Positions 51,711 to 60,860 are shown, numbered from the stretch's first letter. The stretch: DNA of 64,000 nt from Afipia sp. 1NLS2 (GCF_000178995.1 NZ_ADVZ01000006.1:1-64000); one strand, 5' to 3'. Numbers and translations: made by a program. Notes: generated by a model from the sequence alone, not told the origin.

Positions 51711-52874
51711 GTGGACATAAGATTGGACAAGCCACAGCCGGACTGGGATCCTCGATCCGATACGGTTCTCTCTGACCAGATCAAAGCTTATGACGCGATG
51801 CGCCGCCACTGCCCGGTCGCATACAGCGACTATCTGGGCTGGTCGCTGTTCCGGCACGAAGACGTCGTGCGAGCGATCGACGACCATCGTACGTTCAGTA
51901 ACATTGTCTCGCGCCATCTCTCGGTGCCAAGCGGTATGGACCCACCGCAGCATACGGCGTACCGGCAGCTGATCGAGCGTCATTTCGAGCCGACGCGCGT
52001 CGCCGCATTCGAGCCGCTTTGCCGGATGATCTCGGCCAACCTCGTGTCCAGCTTGGAGCGAGATGTTGAAATCGATCTGGCGACGCAGTTTGCCCAGCTC
52101 TTCGCCGTGCAGGTCCAGTGCGCCTTTCTCGGTTGGCCTGCGAGTCTGCACGAGCCGCTGCTTCAGTGGGCGCGCAAGAACCATGCGGCCATCCTGGCCA
52201 GGGATACTGGGCAGACGGCCGCCGTCGCGCTCGAATTCGATAGCTATATCATGGAGTTGCTGGAAGCGCGGCGTGCGGCTGGTGTGGCGGCGCCGAACGA
52301 CATCACCACAGACCTCCTGCGGGAGAGGATCGGCGACAGACCGCTGAACCACGAGGAAATCGTGAGTATCCTGCGCAACTGGACGGTCGGCGAACTGGGC
52401 ACGATCACTGCCTGCGTCGGCATTGTTTGCCACTATCTGGCGAGACACCCGCAGGTCCAACGGCAGCTCCGGGATGCGCTTGACCTGCTGCCGGTAGCAA
52501 TCGACGAGATATTACGTATGCACGCACCGCTGATCTCTAACCGGAGGGTGACGACTGCGTCTGTAGAGATCGGTGGACATAAGATCCGGGCCGGTGAGCG
52601 AATCACGCTGATGTGGGCATCTGCCAATCGCGATGAGGCAGTCATCGGTGATCCCGACGAATTCCGCCTTGACCGCGATCCCACGCAGAATCTTCTCTAT
52701 GGTCGCGGCATCCACGTTTGCCCGGGCGCGCAATTGGCACGGCTAGAACTGCGTGTCATTTCGGAGGAGTTGCTGAAGCATACCCAGCAGATCACACTCA
52801 TACCCGGCCGCCAACCGACAATCGCTATATATCCGGCAAGCGGGTTCTCCGAACTGCCTGTGCGGATTTCGTAA
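51711..52874 (+). CDS. Cytochrome P450 with atypical I-helix
   Basis: 387 residues starting at GTG. The haem loop is YGRGIHVCPGAQLAR with thiolate ligand C337. The K-helix ExxR motif is DEILRMHAPL. In the I-helix, alignment to A-G-x-E-T-T gives V-G-E-L-G-T-I: the Thr is kept but the acidic residue before it is a Gly. The N-terminus lacks a membrane anchor, so it is soluble and needs separate redox partners, which are not in the window. Substrate unknown. Confidence 0.9.
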   Translation: MDIRLDKPQPDWDPRSDTVLSDQIKAYDAMRRHCPVAYSDYLGWSLFRHEDVVRAIDDHRTFSNIVSRHLSVPSGMDPPQHTAYRQLIERHFEPTRVAAFEPLCRMISANLVSSLERDVEIDLATQFAQLFAVQVQCAFLGWPASLHEPLLQWARKNHAAILARDTGQTAAVALEFDSYIMELLEARRAAGVAAPNDITTDLLRERIGDRPLNHEEIVSILRNWTVGELGTITACVGIVCHYLARHPQVQRQLRDALDLLPVAIDEILRMHAPLISNRRVTTASVEIGGHKIRAGERITLMWASANRDEAVIGDPDEFRLDRDPTQNLLYGRGIHVCPGAQLARLELRVISEELLKHTQQITLIPGRQPTIAIYPASGFSELPVRIS

Positions 52875-52916
52875 CTCGCAGGTTTAGAGTGGACTTTGTT
52901 TTTTGGCAGAGTGTTC

Positions 52917-53161
52917 TGAAGTGCCCCGGCCAAATTAGGCCAATCTGGGCTGGAATTTTCCACTTATGATCCCCGGACGGGGGACGAGGAGGGTTCCATG
53001 AAAACGAAAAAGTTTTCAGAGTCGCAGATAGCCTTCGTCTTGAAGCAGGCGGCCGGATCGGGAGCAGCTATTATCGATATTTTCGCAGTTTTATTCCGAA
53101 TGGCGCGCCATTTGCGTAAAAAACACGAACATTTTCGTTCGCGGTCTGTTTTCCGGCAATG
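52917..53161 (+). mobile_element. Truncated left end of an IS3-family element
   Basis: A likely terminal repeat begins TGAAGTGCCCCGGCC at 52917. An ATG at 52998 with GGAGGG upstream starts MKTKKFSESQIAFVLKQAA, the classic N-terminus of IS3-family OrfA (MKxxKFSExQIxxxLKQAE). After about 22 codons homology is lost and the frame runs to a stop at 53161, so the element is cut near 53065 by the foreign segment that follows. Confidence 0.65.
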
Positions 53162-53261
53162 ACCGCCCCAGTCATTATCAAATCAACTCGTGATCGATGC
53201 GGACAAAATTTTCCGCTTGAGCAGATGGTCCTCAAACCTGTCAGCCGAGGGTTTTGTCGGC

Positions 53262-55136
53262 TCAGCTTGCTGCGGCGTCCCCTCTTGTGGCGCGCCTTGG
53301 CGAGTGCATCGAAATCCAGCCCCTCAAACACGCTCCAATCGATTCCGCCGGGAGGGAGCGGCAGGCTAACTGCTGGGTCTCCGCGGCGCCGAGAGCGCGG
53401 AATCCATAAAGATCATGGACGTCGCCTAACTCGTGCCCCGTCTGAAGTCGGCGCGATCTGTCTTTGATATCAGTGTTTCGAATGTCGTCGATTGCATCGC
53501 CGCGGAGCGAGTGGAAGACCTCGATATTCGCGCCAATGGCGCCGCTTTTGCGGAGAAGCTTGTTCATTTCTTTGGATGCGTATTTTGATGGGTCTGGGTG
53601 TTCGTGGAGAGCTGCGAAAACCCAATCGTCGGCCCGCTTTTGCGCCCAGTTGACGAAGCCAATCGTGCGGAAGAAATCATGGATCACAAAGTACGTGGCG
53701 CTTTCTTCTGTTTTAATAGGCACGCGCTGCCAACGGCCGTTCACGAGCACAATTCCCGAGGTTTGAGCGATGATGGCGCCGTATTTTTCGCGGAAATCTG
53801 AACCGCGCAGATGCGCTAGCAGTCCAATGCGCCTGCCGGTGAGCTTCGCCAGCACTGGTAGCATGGCTTCGGCAAGCAAACCTGTCGCAATGCCGTTGCG
53901 GAAGGTCGCATTGATGACGGCATCGTCGACGCCCTCACGCACTGCCGATGTGCCATAAGTCTTCGGCCAACGGATTCGTGCACCTGCAAAGGGATCGCGG
54001 TAATTGTGCTTCATCATGCCGAACCGCATCATCGTTTTAACATTGGCGAGATAGCCGTCCTGCATGGTTTTTCTTGCCAGAGGTTTGAGCGCCAGACTTC
54101 GATTTGAATCCAGGATCGTGCGCGTCTCGCCAGCACCTGCGCGCTTGGTAGCGTTTGCCGGCCAGAACTGCATCGCCGTGACATAGTCCTGGAGATCGTT
54201 CGGAAAATATTGATCGACCGGACGATCGCCGATCAGGTCGATGAATGTCTGTCGGCGCAACTCGAGATATTTGATGTCGGGATGATTGTCGCCATCAACG
54301 GCTTTTCTCATCGCAATATACGCTCGTGACACGTCCCCGAAGGTCGGCAGCGCTGTCTTGAAGACAGAAGCGATGGGCAGAGCCGGATTGCTCGGCAATG
54401 GAGCTACATTCGTCACCATTGCGAGTGCGCTCTTTGCCTGTGATGGGTTCGGCGTAAGCGTCAAAACTTGAGTTAATGCCTGGCGCGTCAGTGCATCGGC
54501 ATTGGTGACCACAGCCTGTGCGCCGTCAGCGCCCTTACCAACTTCGCTCTCGATCAGCTGGAGCGAGGTGAGCGCCGAGCTCAATGAGCGGGCGAGGCCG
54601 ATCGCTGATTTCGGCTGCTTGACCGCGCGTGCGATCGCGGCCTGGCAGGCCACAACCACCTGCTCGACGAGAGCTCGGTCGTTATTGTCTGTCTGCCCCA
54701 ATTCCATTGCCGTTCTCCGTTTGCTTGCGGCGTCGTCGAAAATCGCGAAGCACAGCGCCGCAAGTTGTTTAGCCAACCGGTCCGCGTCACGCCGCGCGAG
54801 CGGACCAAGCTGTACGCGAATGATCGGGGACGGGCCTGCAAGTCGCAAATGGGGGAGGACAAGTGCGGTCGGGACGCGCAGCTGAAAACGCCAGCCGGAT
54901 GGCGTGCGGGTCAGATGGCGCGGCGACTTTACGCGCCGCGATGCGATTGGGAGGCCGTTGTCTCTGTCGCTTCCGGCGCCGGTTTGCGCTGGTACATTGG
55001 GTGGTACTTTGACTGATACACGCACGTTTTTTGCCTCTGTTGAGGCATCGCGGTGTACGGAAAATCCTGATTTTACAGGAGCCTGCCTTGAGGGCTCAGG
55101 AGGACACGAAACTGGCGGAGAGGGAGGGATTATCAT
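53262..55136 (-). CDS. Tyrosine recombinase/integrase, long form (DUF6538-like N-terminus)
   Basis: Up to 624 residues; the exact start is unclear because the first 60-70 codons look non-homologous. The N-terminal part (HLTRTPSGWRFQLRVPTALV) resembles the DUF6538 module of large phage-type integrases. The catalytic domain has Arg in KLTGRRIGLLAHLRGSD, the H-x-x-R box in FHSLRGDAID and the nucleophile region VHDLYGF. It probably mediates integration of the adjacent element. It is divergent from a second, unrelated integrase gene. Confidence 0.82.
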   Translation of the reverse strand: MIIPPSPPVSCPPEPSRQAPVKSGFSVHRDASTEAKNVRVSVKVPPNVPAQTGAGSDRDNGLPIASRRVKSPRHLTRTPSGWRFQLRVPTALVLPHLRLAGPSPIIRVQLGPLARRDADRLAKQLAALCFAIFDDAASKRRTAMELGQTDNNDRALVEQVVVACQAAIARAVKQPKSAIGLARSLSSALTSLQLIESEVGKGADGAQAVVTNADALTRQALTQVLTLTPNPSQAKSALAMVTNVAPLPSNPALPIASVFKTALPTFGDVSRAYIAMRKAVDGDNHPDIKYLELRRQTFIDLIGDRPVDQYFPNDLQDYVTAMQFWPANATKRAGAGETRTILDSNRSLALKPLARKTMQDGYLANVKTMMRFGMMKHNYRDPFAGARIRWPKTYGTSAVREGVDDAVINATFRNGIATGLLAEAMLPVLAKLTGRRIGLLAHLRGSDFREKYGAIIAQTSGIVLVNGRWQRVPIKTEESATYFVIHDFFRTIGFVNWAQKRADDWVFAALHEHPDPSKYASKEMNKLLRKSGAIGANIEVFHSLRGDAIDDIRNTDIKDRSRRLQTGHELGDVHDLYGFRALGAAETQQLACRSLPAESIGACLRGWISMHSPRRATRGDAAAS

Positions 55137-55279
55137 AGCATCTTTGGCTATCCGCCAGTGTTCACCACCAAACCAGAAATTTGAATTTATTCAGTATATT
55201 GCCATCATCTTTGTTCGCTGTCGCATCTTGATGTCGCCCACAAGCATCGACATGTGTTGGGGCAGAAGTTAGGGCAGAA

Positions 55280-56449
55280 ATGGCGCGCAAGATTCACATA
55301 TTGTCGGCTAGAGGCGTTGCGACGCAGACCAAGATTGGTCGGCATGCTGATGGCGGCGGACTCTATCTGAGCATCTCGCGCAATGGTGGCCGTCGTTGGG
55401 TTTACCTGTATCGCCGTGGCGGCCGTTTGCGTGAGAAGGGGCTCGGCAGTGCCAGTACTGTCTCCCTGAAGGATGCCCGATTGGCGGCGGAGGCCGTTCG
55501 TAAACAGCTTCGAGACGGGATCGATCCCATCGACAGTAAACCCACTCCCAGAACAGTCAGTACCTTCTCCCAGTGCGCCGAAGCCTTCATCACGTCCAAC
55601 GAACACGGATGGAAGAACGCCAAGCACCGCGACCAATGGCGAAACACCCTGAAGACCTATGCTGAACCCCATATAGGCAAGCTTCCAGTGGACCGAATCT
55701 CCGTCGATCATGTTCTGAAAGCGATCGAACCGATCTGGACCAGCAAGACTGAAACTGCTTCCCGTGTTCGCGGTCGCATCGAGGCCGTTCTGGATTGGGC
55801 CGCGGCTCGCGGATATCGGAGTTCAGACAATCCTGCCCGTTGGCGTGGTCATCTCGACAAAGTGCTGCCGCCGATCCGCAAGGTCTCAAAGGTCCGCCAC
55901 CACCCCGCGCTTCCTTATAAAGACATTCCGGCCTTCATGAGCGATCTGCGGAAGCGGGACATCATAACCGCCCGTGCGCTGGAGTTTACGATTTTGACTG
56001 CCGCGCGAACAGGTGAAGTCGTGGGCGCCAGATGGGACGAGATCGACACCAATAATAGAGTGTGGACTGTCCCTGCCGATCGGATGAAGGCGGGCGTCGA
56101 GCATCAAGTGCCTCTGTCCGACCGAGCCCTCGCAATCCTCAAGGACATCCCGAAGGAGAGCGACTTCATCTTCGTCGGCATGAAGCCTTCTGAGGGACTT
56201 TCCAATATGTCGATGCTGGCGTTGCTGAAGCGGATGGACCGGGCTGACCTAACCACCCATGGATTCCGTTCGACGTTCCGCGACTGGGCCGCCGAGACCA
56301 CCGACTTTCCGAACGAACTTGTCGAGATGGCGCTTGCACACACCATCCGTAACAAAGCCGAAGCCGCGTACCGTCGTGGCAATCTTCTTGAACGGCGACG
56401 CGCGGTGATGGATGCGTGGAGTCAATATTGCAGCCGAGGACAGCTATGA
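55280..56449 (+). CDS. P4-type tyrosine integrase (DUF4102 family)
   Basis: 389 residues starting at ATG. The N-terminal DUF4102-like module has KIGRHADGGGLYLSISRNGG and RRWVYLYRRGGRLREKGLGS. A SAM-like DNA-binding middle precedes the catalytic residues: R in ARTGEVVGARWDE, H-x-x-R in THGFRSTFRDW, and Tyr in KAEAAYRRGN. Such integrases drive genomic islands into tRNA or other genes. Its stop overlaps the start of the following gene by 4 bases. Confidence 0.92.
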   Translation: MARKIHILSARGVATQTKIGRHADGGGLYLSISRNGGRRWVYLYRRGGRLREKGLGSASTVSLKDARLAAEAVRKQLRDGIDPIDSKPTPRTVSTFSQCAEAFITSNEHGWKNAKHRDQWRNTLKTYAEPHIGKLPVDRISVDHVLKAIEPIWTSKTETASRVRGRIEAVLDWAAARGYRSSDNPARWRGHLDKVLPPIRKVSKVRHHPALPYKDIPAFMSDLRKRDIITARALEFTILTAARTGEVVGARWDEIDTNNRVWTVPADRMKAGVEHQVPLSDRALAILKDIPKESDFIFVGMKPSEGLSNMSMLALLKRMDRADLTTHGFRSTFRDWAAETTDFPNELVEMALAHTIRNKAEAAYRRGNLLERRRAVMDAWSQYCSRGQL

Positions 56450-57159
56450 CGGAGCCCCTACAGATTTACGAACCGGAAACAATCGAGGATCCCCTGAACT
56501 GGCTCAAATCGAGCCTTCGTCAGCTGGCAAACTTTGATCCCGTCGTAAGCAATGATTCCTCCAAGCGAGGACAACAGCTCAATTACGTCAAACACACGCT
56601 TTTGCCGACGATGCGGATCGTGGAAATCTTTTTGAACGAGCTCGGTCTTCCCGAGAGTGCGACCCAACCTGTAAGATATGTCGTGGAAGCATTCGAGCAC
56701 GCCGCAGATGAAAGGCCGCACGATTTATTTCGGATGAGGGCTAGACGGAGCAAGTCGCTCGATTCGACCGAAATCTGGCTAAAACGCCTGCCGGTCGCGC
56801 GTCTCGCTGCTGTGCTCAAGGAAGTAGAGCCAAGAACAAATCCACTCCGACGCGTTTATGATGAACTGGCAGCGGAAATCAGTGAGATCAAGTCCTCTGG
56901 CAATCCCCGACAATCAGTTCGCCTTTATCCGCAACGGGTGATCAAGGGCTGGCTGGACTTCTTCACGAATAATCGCCAACGAACCGCCAAACATGCTCCT
57001 TCCACCGCACTGGCCCTTAGGTCACTTTACGCGGTCACCTTCGAAACGGACCTCCGTCACTACAAGAATCTAAGCGATACAGAACGTGTGAAGTGGTTTC
57101 GGAAGCAGCTGGCCGCCATCAAAGACGACCTGACTTGGTATCTTGAAGAACGCCGATAA
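56446..57159 (+). CDS. Hypothetical protein coupled to the integrase (237 aa)
   Basis: From the ATG at 56446, overlapping the integrase stop. Helical and charged throughout, with segments such as LGLPESATQPVRYVVEAFEH, STEIWLKRLPVARLAAVLKE and VIKGWLDFFTNNRQRTAKHA. No domain is recognised. Translational coupling suggests it belongs to the mobile element. Confidence 0.6.
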   Translation: MTEPLQIYEPETIEDPLNWLKSSLRQLANFDPVVSNDSSKRGQQLNYVKHTLLPTMRIVEIFLNELGLPESATQPVRYVVEAFEHAADERPHDLFRMRARRSKSLDSTEIWLKRLPVARLAAVLKEVEPRTNPLRRVYDELAAEISEIKSSGNPRQSVRLYPQRVIKGWLDFFTNNRQRTAKHAPSTALALRSLYAVTFETDLRHYKNLSDTERVKWFRKQLAAIKDDLTWYLEERR

Positions 57160-57251
57160 GCCAAGCCAAAAAGCATACATGTCGAGATATGTTCGTCGGT
57201 GCGTACTCACTACTTTCTCCGTACAGCCATTCCGGCTGCATGGAGACGACA

Positions 57252-57497
57252 ATGATGTTGATGACGATAGCGGAGTTTTGTTCGTGGGCGCGATGCAGCC
57301 GCACGACCTGTTATAAAGAGATAAAGTCGGGCCGCTTGCGAGCACGAAAGATCGGGTACGCGACCCGAATCGACACCGACGACGCCAAGCTGTGGCGCAA
57401 CCGTCTGCCCTTCCTTGGAGACGACACGACGAGCGAACAGGAGCGCACGAAGACCGATCACAGCAACCCAAACGCGTTGGAGACTATCAATGAGTAA
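57252..57497 (+). CDS. Excisionase/AlpA-like helix-turn-helix protein
   Basis: 81 residues from the ATG at 57252 (GGAG 6 bases upstream). The MTIAEFCSWARCSRTTCYKE, IKSGRLRARKIGYATRIDTD pattern is the winged helix of the excisionase (MerR-like HTH_17) family: tIaEfc...rtT.Yk.ik.GrL.a.kiG..trI. It likely directs excision or regulates the element. Overlaps the next gene by 8 bases. Confidence 0.8.
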   Translation: MMLMTIAEFCSWARCSRTTCYKEIKSGRLRARKIGYATRIDTDDAKLWRNRLPFLGDDTTSEQERTKTDHSNPNALETINE

Positions 57498-58725
57498 GGC
57501 CTCCAAATCGCGTGTAGCGACCAAAAACTCGACGAAGCGTGCGTCAGCTCGGAAGACTGCTCCCAGGTCTCGTGGTGTGCGCCATCGGGCCGAGCCACGT
57601 TCGACGAAGGGCACGGCTTTGAAATCGCCCAAAGGCAAGATTGATGAACTTCGGCAAAGTCCGAGCACCGAGCCAGTTTTGCCCCGGGCTGTTACGGCCG
57701 AGGAGTTGGCCCTGAAATACGCGCCGAAGGACTTCCCGGACTTGCATCTTCCCGGTGACTTTATTTTCGGTCTTCCAGAACTAATAAGCCAAGGCGCCTC
57801 GCATATCATCCTGGCTGGCCCGCGAGACATTGGCATCGAGTCGGCGGCGGAAATGCTTCGCAAGATACTCGGCCATCCCGTCTACAACCTAGTCGCGGAG
57901 AACCGGGACTCGGTGCCCGACATTCTCGATGAAGTGAGAACGAAAATCGCCGCTGGTTCAGGCTTTATTCTCACAACCCCTCACCCGCGAGCGGTTAGCG
58001 ACGACATTCGACTCGCGAGCCGGTGCATCTGGGCTGACCCGACAGACAAGTCGATTGCGGATCAGATCAAATGGGCGTTGACCGAGCGTGCGCGACGGAT
58101 CGTGGAAGGGGAAGGCGTAAAACTGAGATACCGCGAAGCCCTGGAAGGGCTGATCGAGCCAGCCGGGCTCTCCTGGACACGGGTGCTGGCTGTCCTCGCC
58201 ACGCACATATCTCGGATGCGAACGGAGAACACCAGCGAAGCCGAACTTGATGAGCCGGACGGCTGGCTTCCTTCGGCTAATCCGACAGCATCGGCATTTA
58301 TTCCAGGACCGAGTGGCTACACCGCCTCAACCGGAATCGACCCGACGTTGGCGAACGAAACAGCTCTGTTGCTTGATGATCTCATGGCTCGGTTCAACAG
58401 GCACATCTATCTAGGTGCGGGAGCGGCCGAAGCGCTCTCCCTGTCAGTGCTGCATTACTGGGCCTTCGAAGCCGCAGATTCGTCGCCAATTATCGCATCT
58501 GTCTCGCCGCAGCCCGAATGCGGTAAATCGACCTTGCTTTGCTTGATATCTGGCTTGTCACCGCCATCGATAATGACGATCAACGCCTCGTCCGCCGGCA
58601 TTTATTCGGCTGCGGAGGACGGAAAGCTAATTCTGTTCGACGAAGCTGAGTATTTGCTCGACAGGCCGAACGCCCCCGTTGACTCTTTAACGCGGGCGTT
58701 AAACGGGACGGAGCCGTTGTGTTAA
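57490..58725 (+). CDS. DUF3631-type replication/primase-associated protein, 5' part (frameshifted)
   Basis: 411 residues from the ATG at 57490. A basic, low-complexity N-terminus (residues 1-60) precedes an uncharacterised region, then a P-loop-like segment (VSPQPECGKSTLLCLISGLS) and an acidic Walker B-like LILFDEAEYLLDRPNA. Instead of the expected domain continuation it ends ALNGTEPLC at 58725. The continuation is present one frame back from about 58690 (NAGVKRDGAVVLRGNKTYRV), so a single-base change has split the gene. Confidence 0.75.
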   Translation: MSKASKSRVATKNSTKRASARKTAPRSRGVRHRAEPRSTKGTALKSPKGKIDELRQSPSTEPVLPRAVTAEELALKYAPKDFPDLHLPGDFIFGLPELISQGASHIILAGPRDIGIESAAEMLRKILGHPVYNLVAENRDSVPDILDEVRTKIAAGSGFILTTPHPRAVSDDIRLASRCIWADPTDKSIADQIKWALTERARRIVEGEGVKLRYREALEGLIEPAGLSWTRVLAVLATHISRMRTENTSEAELDEPDGWLPSANPTASAFIPGPSGYTASTGIDPTLANETALLLDDLMARFNRHIYLGAGAAEALSLSVLHYWAFEAADSSPIIASVSPQPECGKSTLLCLISGLSPPSIMTINASSAGIYSAAEDGKLILFDEAEYLLDRPNAPVDSLTRALNGTEPLC

Positions 58726-59438
58726 GAGGCAACAAAACCTACCGTGTGTGGTGTCCGAAAGTCATTGCGAAAATCGGGGCAATTCAACAAGATCCGCTCG
58801 AATCCAGGTGCATCGTCATAGACATGATGCGTGCACCGCCCGATCTGGCACCCGAGCGGCTTCAATCACGTCACGATGAAGGGCTGGCTGCTCTGAACCG
58901 GCGGTGCCAAGCGTGGGCTGCGAAGGCACCCGCTATTCTGCGCCAGGTCGTTCCTACGTTCCCGACTGGATTTACCGGAAGGCTCATCGACAAATGGGAG
59001 CCGCTTTTCGCGATCGCACAGCTGGCTGGATCAGATTGGGCAAACCGGGTGCAGATAGCGGCGATCGGACTCGAAAAGTCCAGGATGCTTGATGTCCATC
59101 CGTCCGAGCAGCTGCTCATCGACATTCACGAGATTTTTTCCACCACTGGGCTGCCCGCCTTCAAGTCAGAGGACCTGGCTCGATATCTGCGGCGAACTCC
59201 TGACAGGCCGTGGTCGGATTGGACCAATCCCCAGCGAAAGCTGTCCCAAATGCTCAGGGCGTATCGTATTCGGCCGAAGAACGTTCGAACCCCGACACAA
59301 GGCAAGGGCTACACGCGGGACCAGTTCCAGAGGGTGTTCGACGTCTTTATCCATAAACGTTCCTTCGCTCCCGCACTCGTTGGGACGGATGGGACGGATG
59401 GGACGGCTTCTGCACGCACCAAAGGTGACATCGAATGA
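58719..59438 (+). CDS. DUF3631-type protein, 3' part after the frameshift
   Basis: Begins in frame as NAGVKRDGAVVLRGNKTYRV (before any start codon, from about 58689), then VWCPKVIAKIGAIQQDPLES, RCIVIDMMRAPPD. This is the region of DUF3631 proteins usually reading LNAGHxRxGAVxxR...xRFSVWGPKAIAxIGxLPxTLxDRxIxIxMxR. A GTG at 58719 could start a separate product but cuts that conserved block. The C-terminal 60 residues include a helical domain and a GTDGTDGTA repeat. Probably part of the element's replication system. Confidence 0.75.
   Translation: MLRGNKTYRVWCPKVIAKIGAIQQDPLESRCIVIDMMRAPPDLAPERLQSRHDEGLAALNRRCQAWAAKAPAILRQVVPTFPTGFTGRLIDKWEPLFAIAQLAGSDWANRVQIAAIGLEKSRMLDVHPSEQLLIDIHEIFSTTGLPAFKSEDLARYLRRTPDRPWSDWTNPQRKLSQMLRAYRIRPKNVRTPTQGKGYTRDQFQRVFDVFIHKRSFAPALVGTDGTDGTASARTKGDIE
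59382..59406 (+). repeat. Short tandem repeat GGGACGGAT
   Basis: Two full copies and one partial copy of the 9-base unit GGGACGGAT, encoding GTDGTDGTA near the C-terminus of the DUF3631 3' part. Such repeats can vary in copy number. Confidence 0.7.
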
Positions 59439-59647
59439 TGTTCTGCGGCATCTGCCTCGACCACGATGGGGTATCTGCTCGGGAGGTGGAAGCGACAATG
59501 ATCGCGCTACCGTCTCCAAGACCCGCATATCCAGGACTGGTTTGTAAGCGCTGTCGTTCTCTTGGTCGCACGACGCTAGTAACTTGCCGAACATTTCGGC
59601 CGATCACGCCGGATAAAACCAGCAGCGAAGGGCGATCAGCCGGTTGA
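59435..59647 (+). CDS. Small zinc-ribbon-like protein (70 aa)
   Basis: Starts at ATG overlapping the stop of the upstream gene (ATGA). Two CxxC pairs (CGIC at residues 4-7 and CKRC near 37-40) could bind one zinc. The tail is basic. Family not recognised; translational coupling suggests a real gene of the mobile element. Confidence 0.5.
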   Translation: MMFCGICLDHDGVSAREVEATMIALPSPRPAYPGLVCKRCRSLGRTTLVTCRTFRPITPDKTSSEGRSAG

Positions 59648-59843
59648 GTGATTTTTAACGGTGAACGTGGTGGTGAGTTTGTCACCGCCATGATCGCCAT
59701 TCTCTCACCATTGTGGACGGTGGCAGAGACCATAAGAAGGCCATTAGAAATACGGCGTGGTCCGGATAACACTTTTTATCGCCGCCAAATTCTCCCGATG
59801 TCATGAGAGAAAGCCACGATCTGTCTGACAGCCCTTTTCGGAC

Positions 59844-60332
59844 TTAGACTACATACGTCATCGGCTCGATATCCACTTCGCGAACGCCACGCCGGCGACG
59901 GCTCTGCTCAATCGCATTGCGAAGTGTTTCGCGAACCTTACGTGCATCAAAGACGTAAGGGATCGTCAGAGCATGGTCGCGCGTGGTTGGGTCGCTCGAC
60001 CTCAACGTGATGGTCCCGATATTGAACGCTTGGTTCAGCAGGGAATAATCGACTTTGACGTCTTTGATCCGATACAGCTCAACCTCGTCGATCCGTCGAA
60101 AGATGATGCCGGTTTCGAGCTTTACGCGTTGATTCGTGATGATGAACTTCGTGCAGATATTCCTTAGCCAGACACAGAATATGCTGAGAAAGCCGAGGAA
60201 GATGAAACACGCCATCAAATTCATCCAACCCGCAAACGTTCCGAATATCCAGCGGATCGTGCTCGGCTTCAGAGTGACGATTTCCTGTTCCGAACCATAA
60301 GCGTCGTCTGTGACCACGGATTCCCCCTTCAA
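59844..60332 (-). CDS. Membrane protein with a bacterial PH (bPH2/YdbS-type) domain
   Basis: 162 residues. One or two membrane helices near 28-56 (FGTFAGWMNLMACFIFLGFL) are followed by the PH-like domain: CTKFIITNQRVKLETGIIFR, RIDEVELYRIKDVKVDYSLL, NIGTITLRSSD. These domains often act in envelope stress or membrane-associated roles. The function here is unknown. It ends near the element's right side and is transcribed away from it. Confidence 0.85.
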   Translation of the reverse strand: MKGESVVTDDAYGSEQEIVTLKPSTIRWIFGTFAGWMNLMACFIFLGFLSIFCVWLRNICTKFIITNQRVKLETGIIFRRIDEVELYRIKDVKVDYSLLNQAFNIGTITLRSSDPTTRDHALTIPYVFDARKVRETLRNAIEQSRRRRGVREVDIEPMTYVV

Positions 60333-60350
60333 ATGATAAACGCGCCACGA

Positions 60351-60860
60351 CTAGGGTGTCGGGCTTCTAAACACTAATGACGCTTGGGCGATCATGTAGC
60401 CGCCGACTAACGCTTGAAGCTGCCGATCGAGGCCTGAGCACCATTGTTGCAGCTGAGCTCGCTTGGTTTGCTTTGTAGCGTCCTGTTCGGCCTCATTCAG
60501 AGTCGATTGTTTGTCGCCACCGGGCCGGGTCGACGGCTTGCCCGGCGTCTCAACGAAGAAGAGGTCCTTCTCTCGTTCTCGATACTCCAGACTCACCGGA
60601 CGCCTTGGGTCGAGCAGGTTTTCAACATCAATTCCCATGTTCTGGCCAGCACGGACTACGACACGAAAGAACTCTGTCTGATCCCGCCTCTGAGCGTCGT
60701 CGTAGATGAGAAACTTCCCAATTTCGCACAGATTGAGGGCGTCCTTCAAATCAAGATAGTGGGCGACTGTCTCAAACGTCATTTGCTTTGAAAGGTCGTC
60801 AGCAGTGGCTGGCGTCGCAAATAAGATAACGAGAACGAGCATCCCCATACGCTTCATCAT
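60351..60860 (-). CDS. Secreted hypothetical protein (169 aa)
   Basis: A Sec signal (MKRMGMLVLVILFATPATAD) is followed by a helical mature part with one cysteine at LNLCEIGKFL and another at QQWCSGLD. The DLKDALNLCEIGK segment vaguely resembles Rap1a/Tai-type or lysozyme-inhibitor-like small proteins, but no assignment is possible. It lies 18 bases upstream of the PH-domain gene on the same strand, so cotranscribed. Confidence 0.6.
   Translation of the reverse strand: MMKRMGMLVLVILFATPATADDLSKQMTFETVAHYLDLKDALNLCEIGKFLIYDDAQRRDQTEFFRVVVRAGQNMGIDVENLLDPRRPVSLEYREREKDLFFVETPGKPSTRPGGDKQSTLNEAEQDATKQTKRAQLQQWCSGLDRQLQALVGGYMIAQASLVFRSPTP

Noticed and set aside
55137-55279. tRNA-type attachment site between the two integrase genes
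   Set aside because: I looked for a cloverleaf or tRNA 3' end next to the P4-type integrase and found none I could support.
58680-58730. Programmed -1 ribosomal frameshift in the DUF3631-type gene
   Set aside because: No canonical X-XXY-YYZ heptamer is in the correct phase and no obvious downstream stem-loop is seen, so mutation or sequencing error is preferred, though not excluded.
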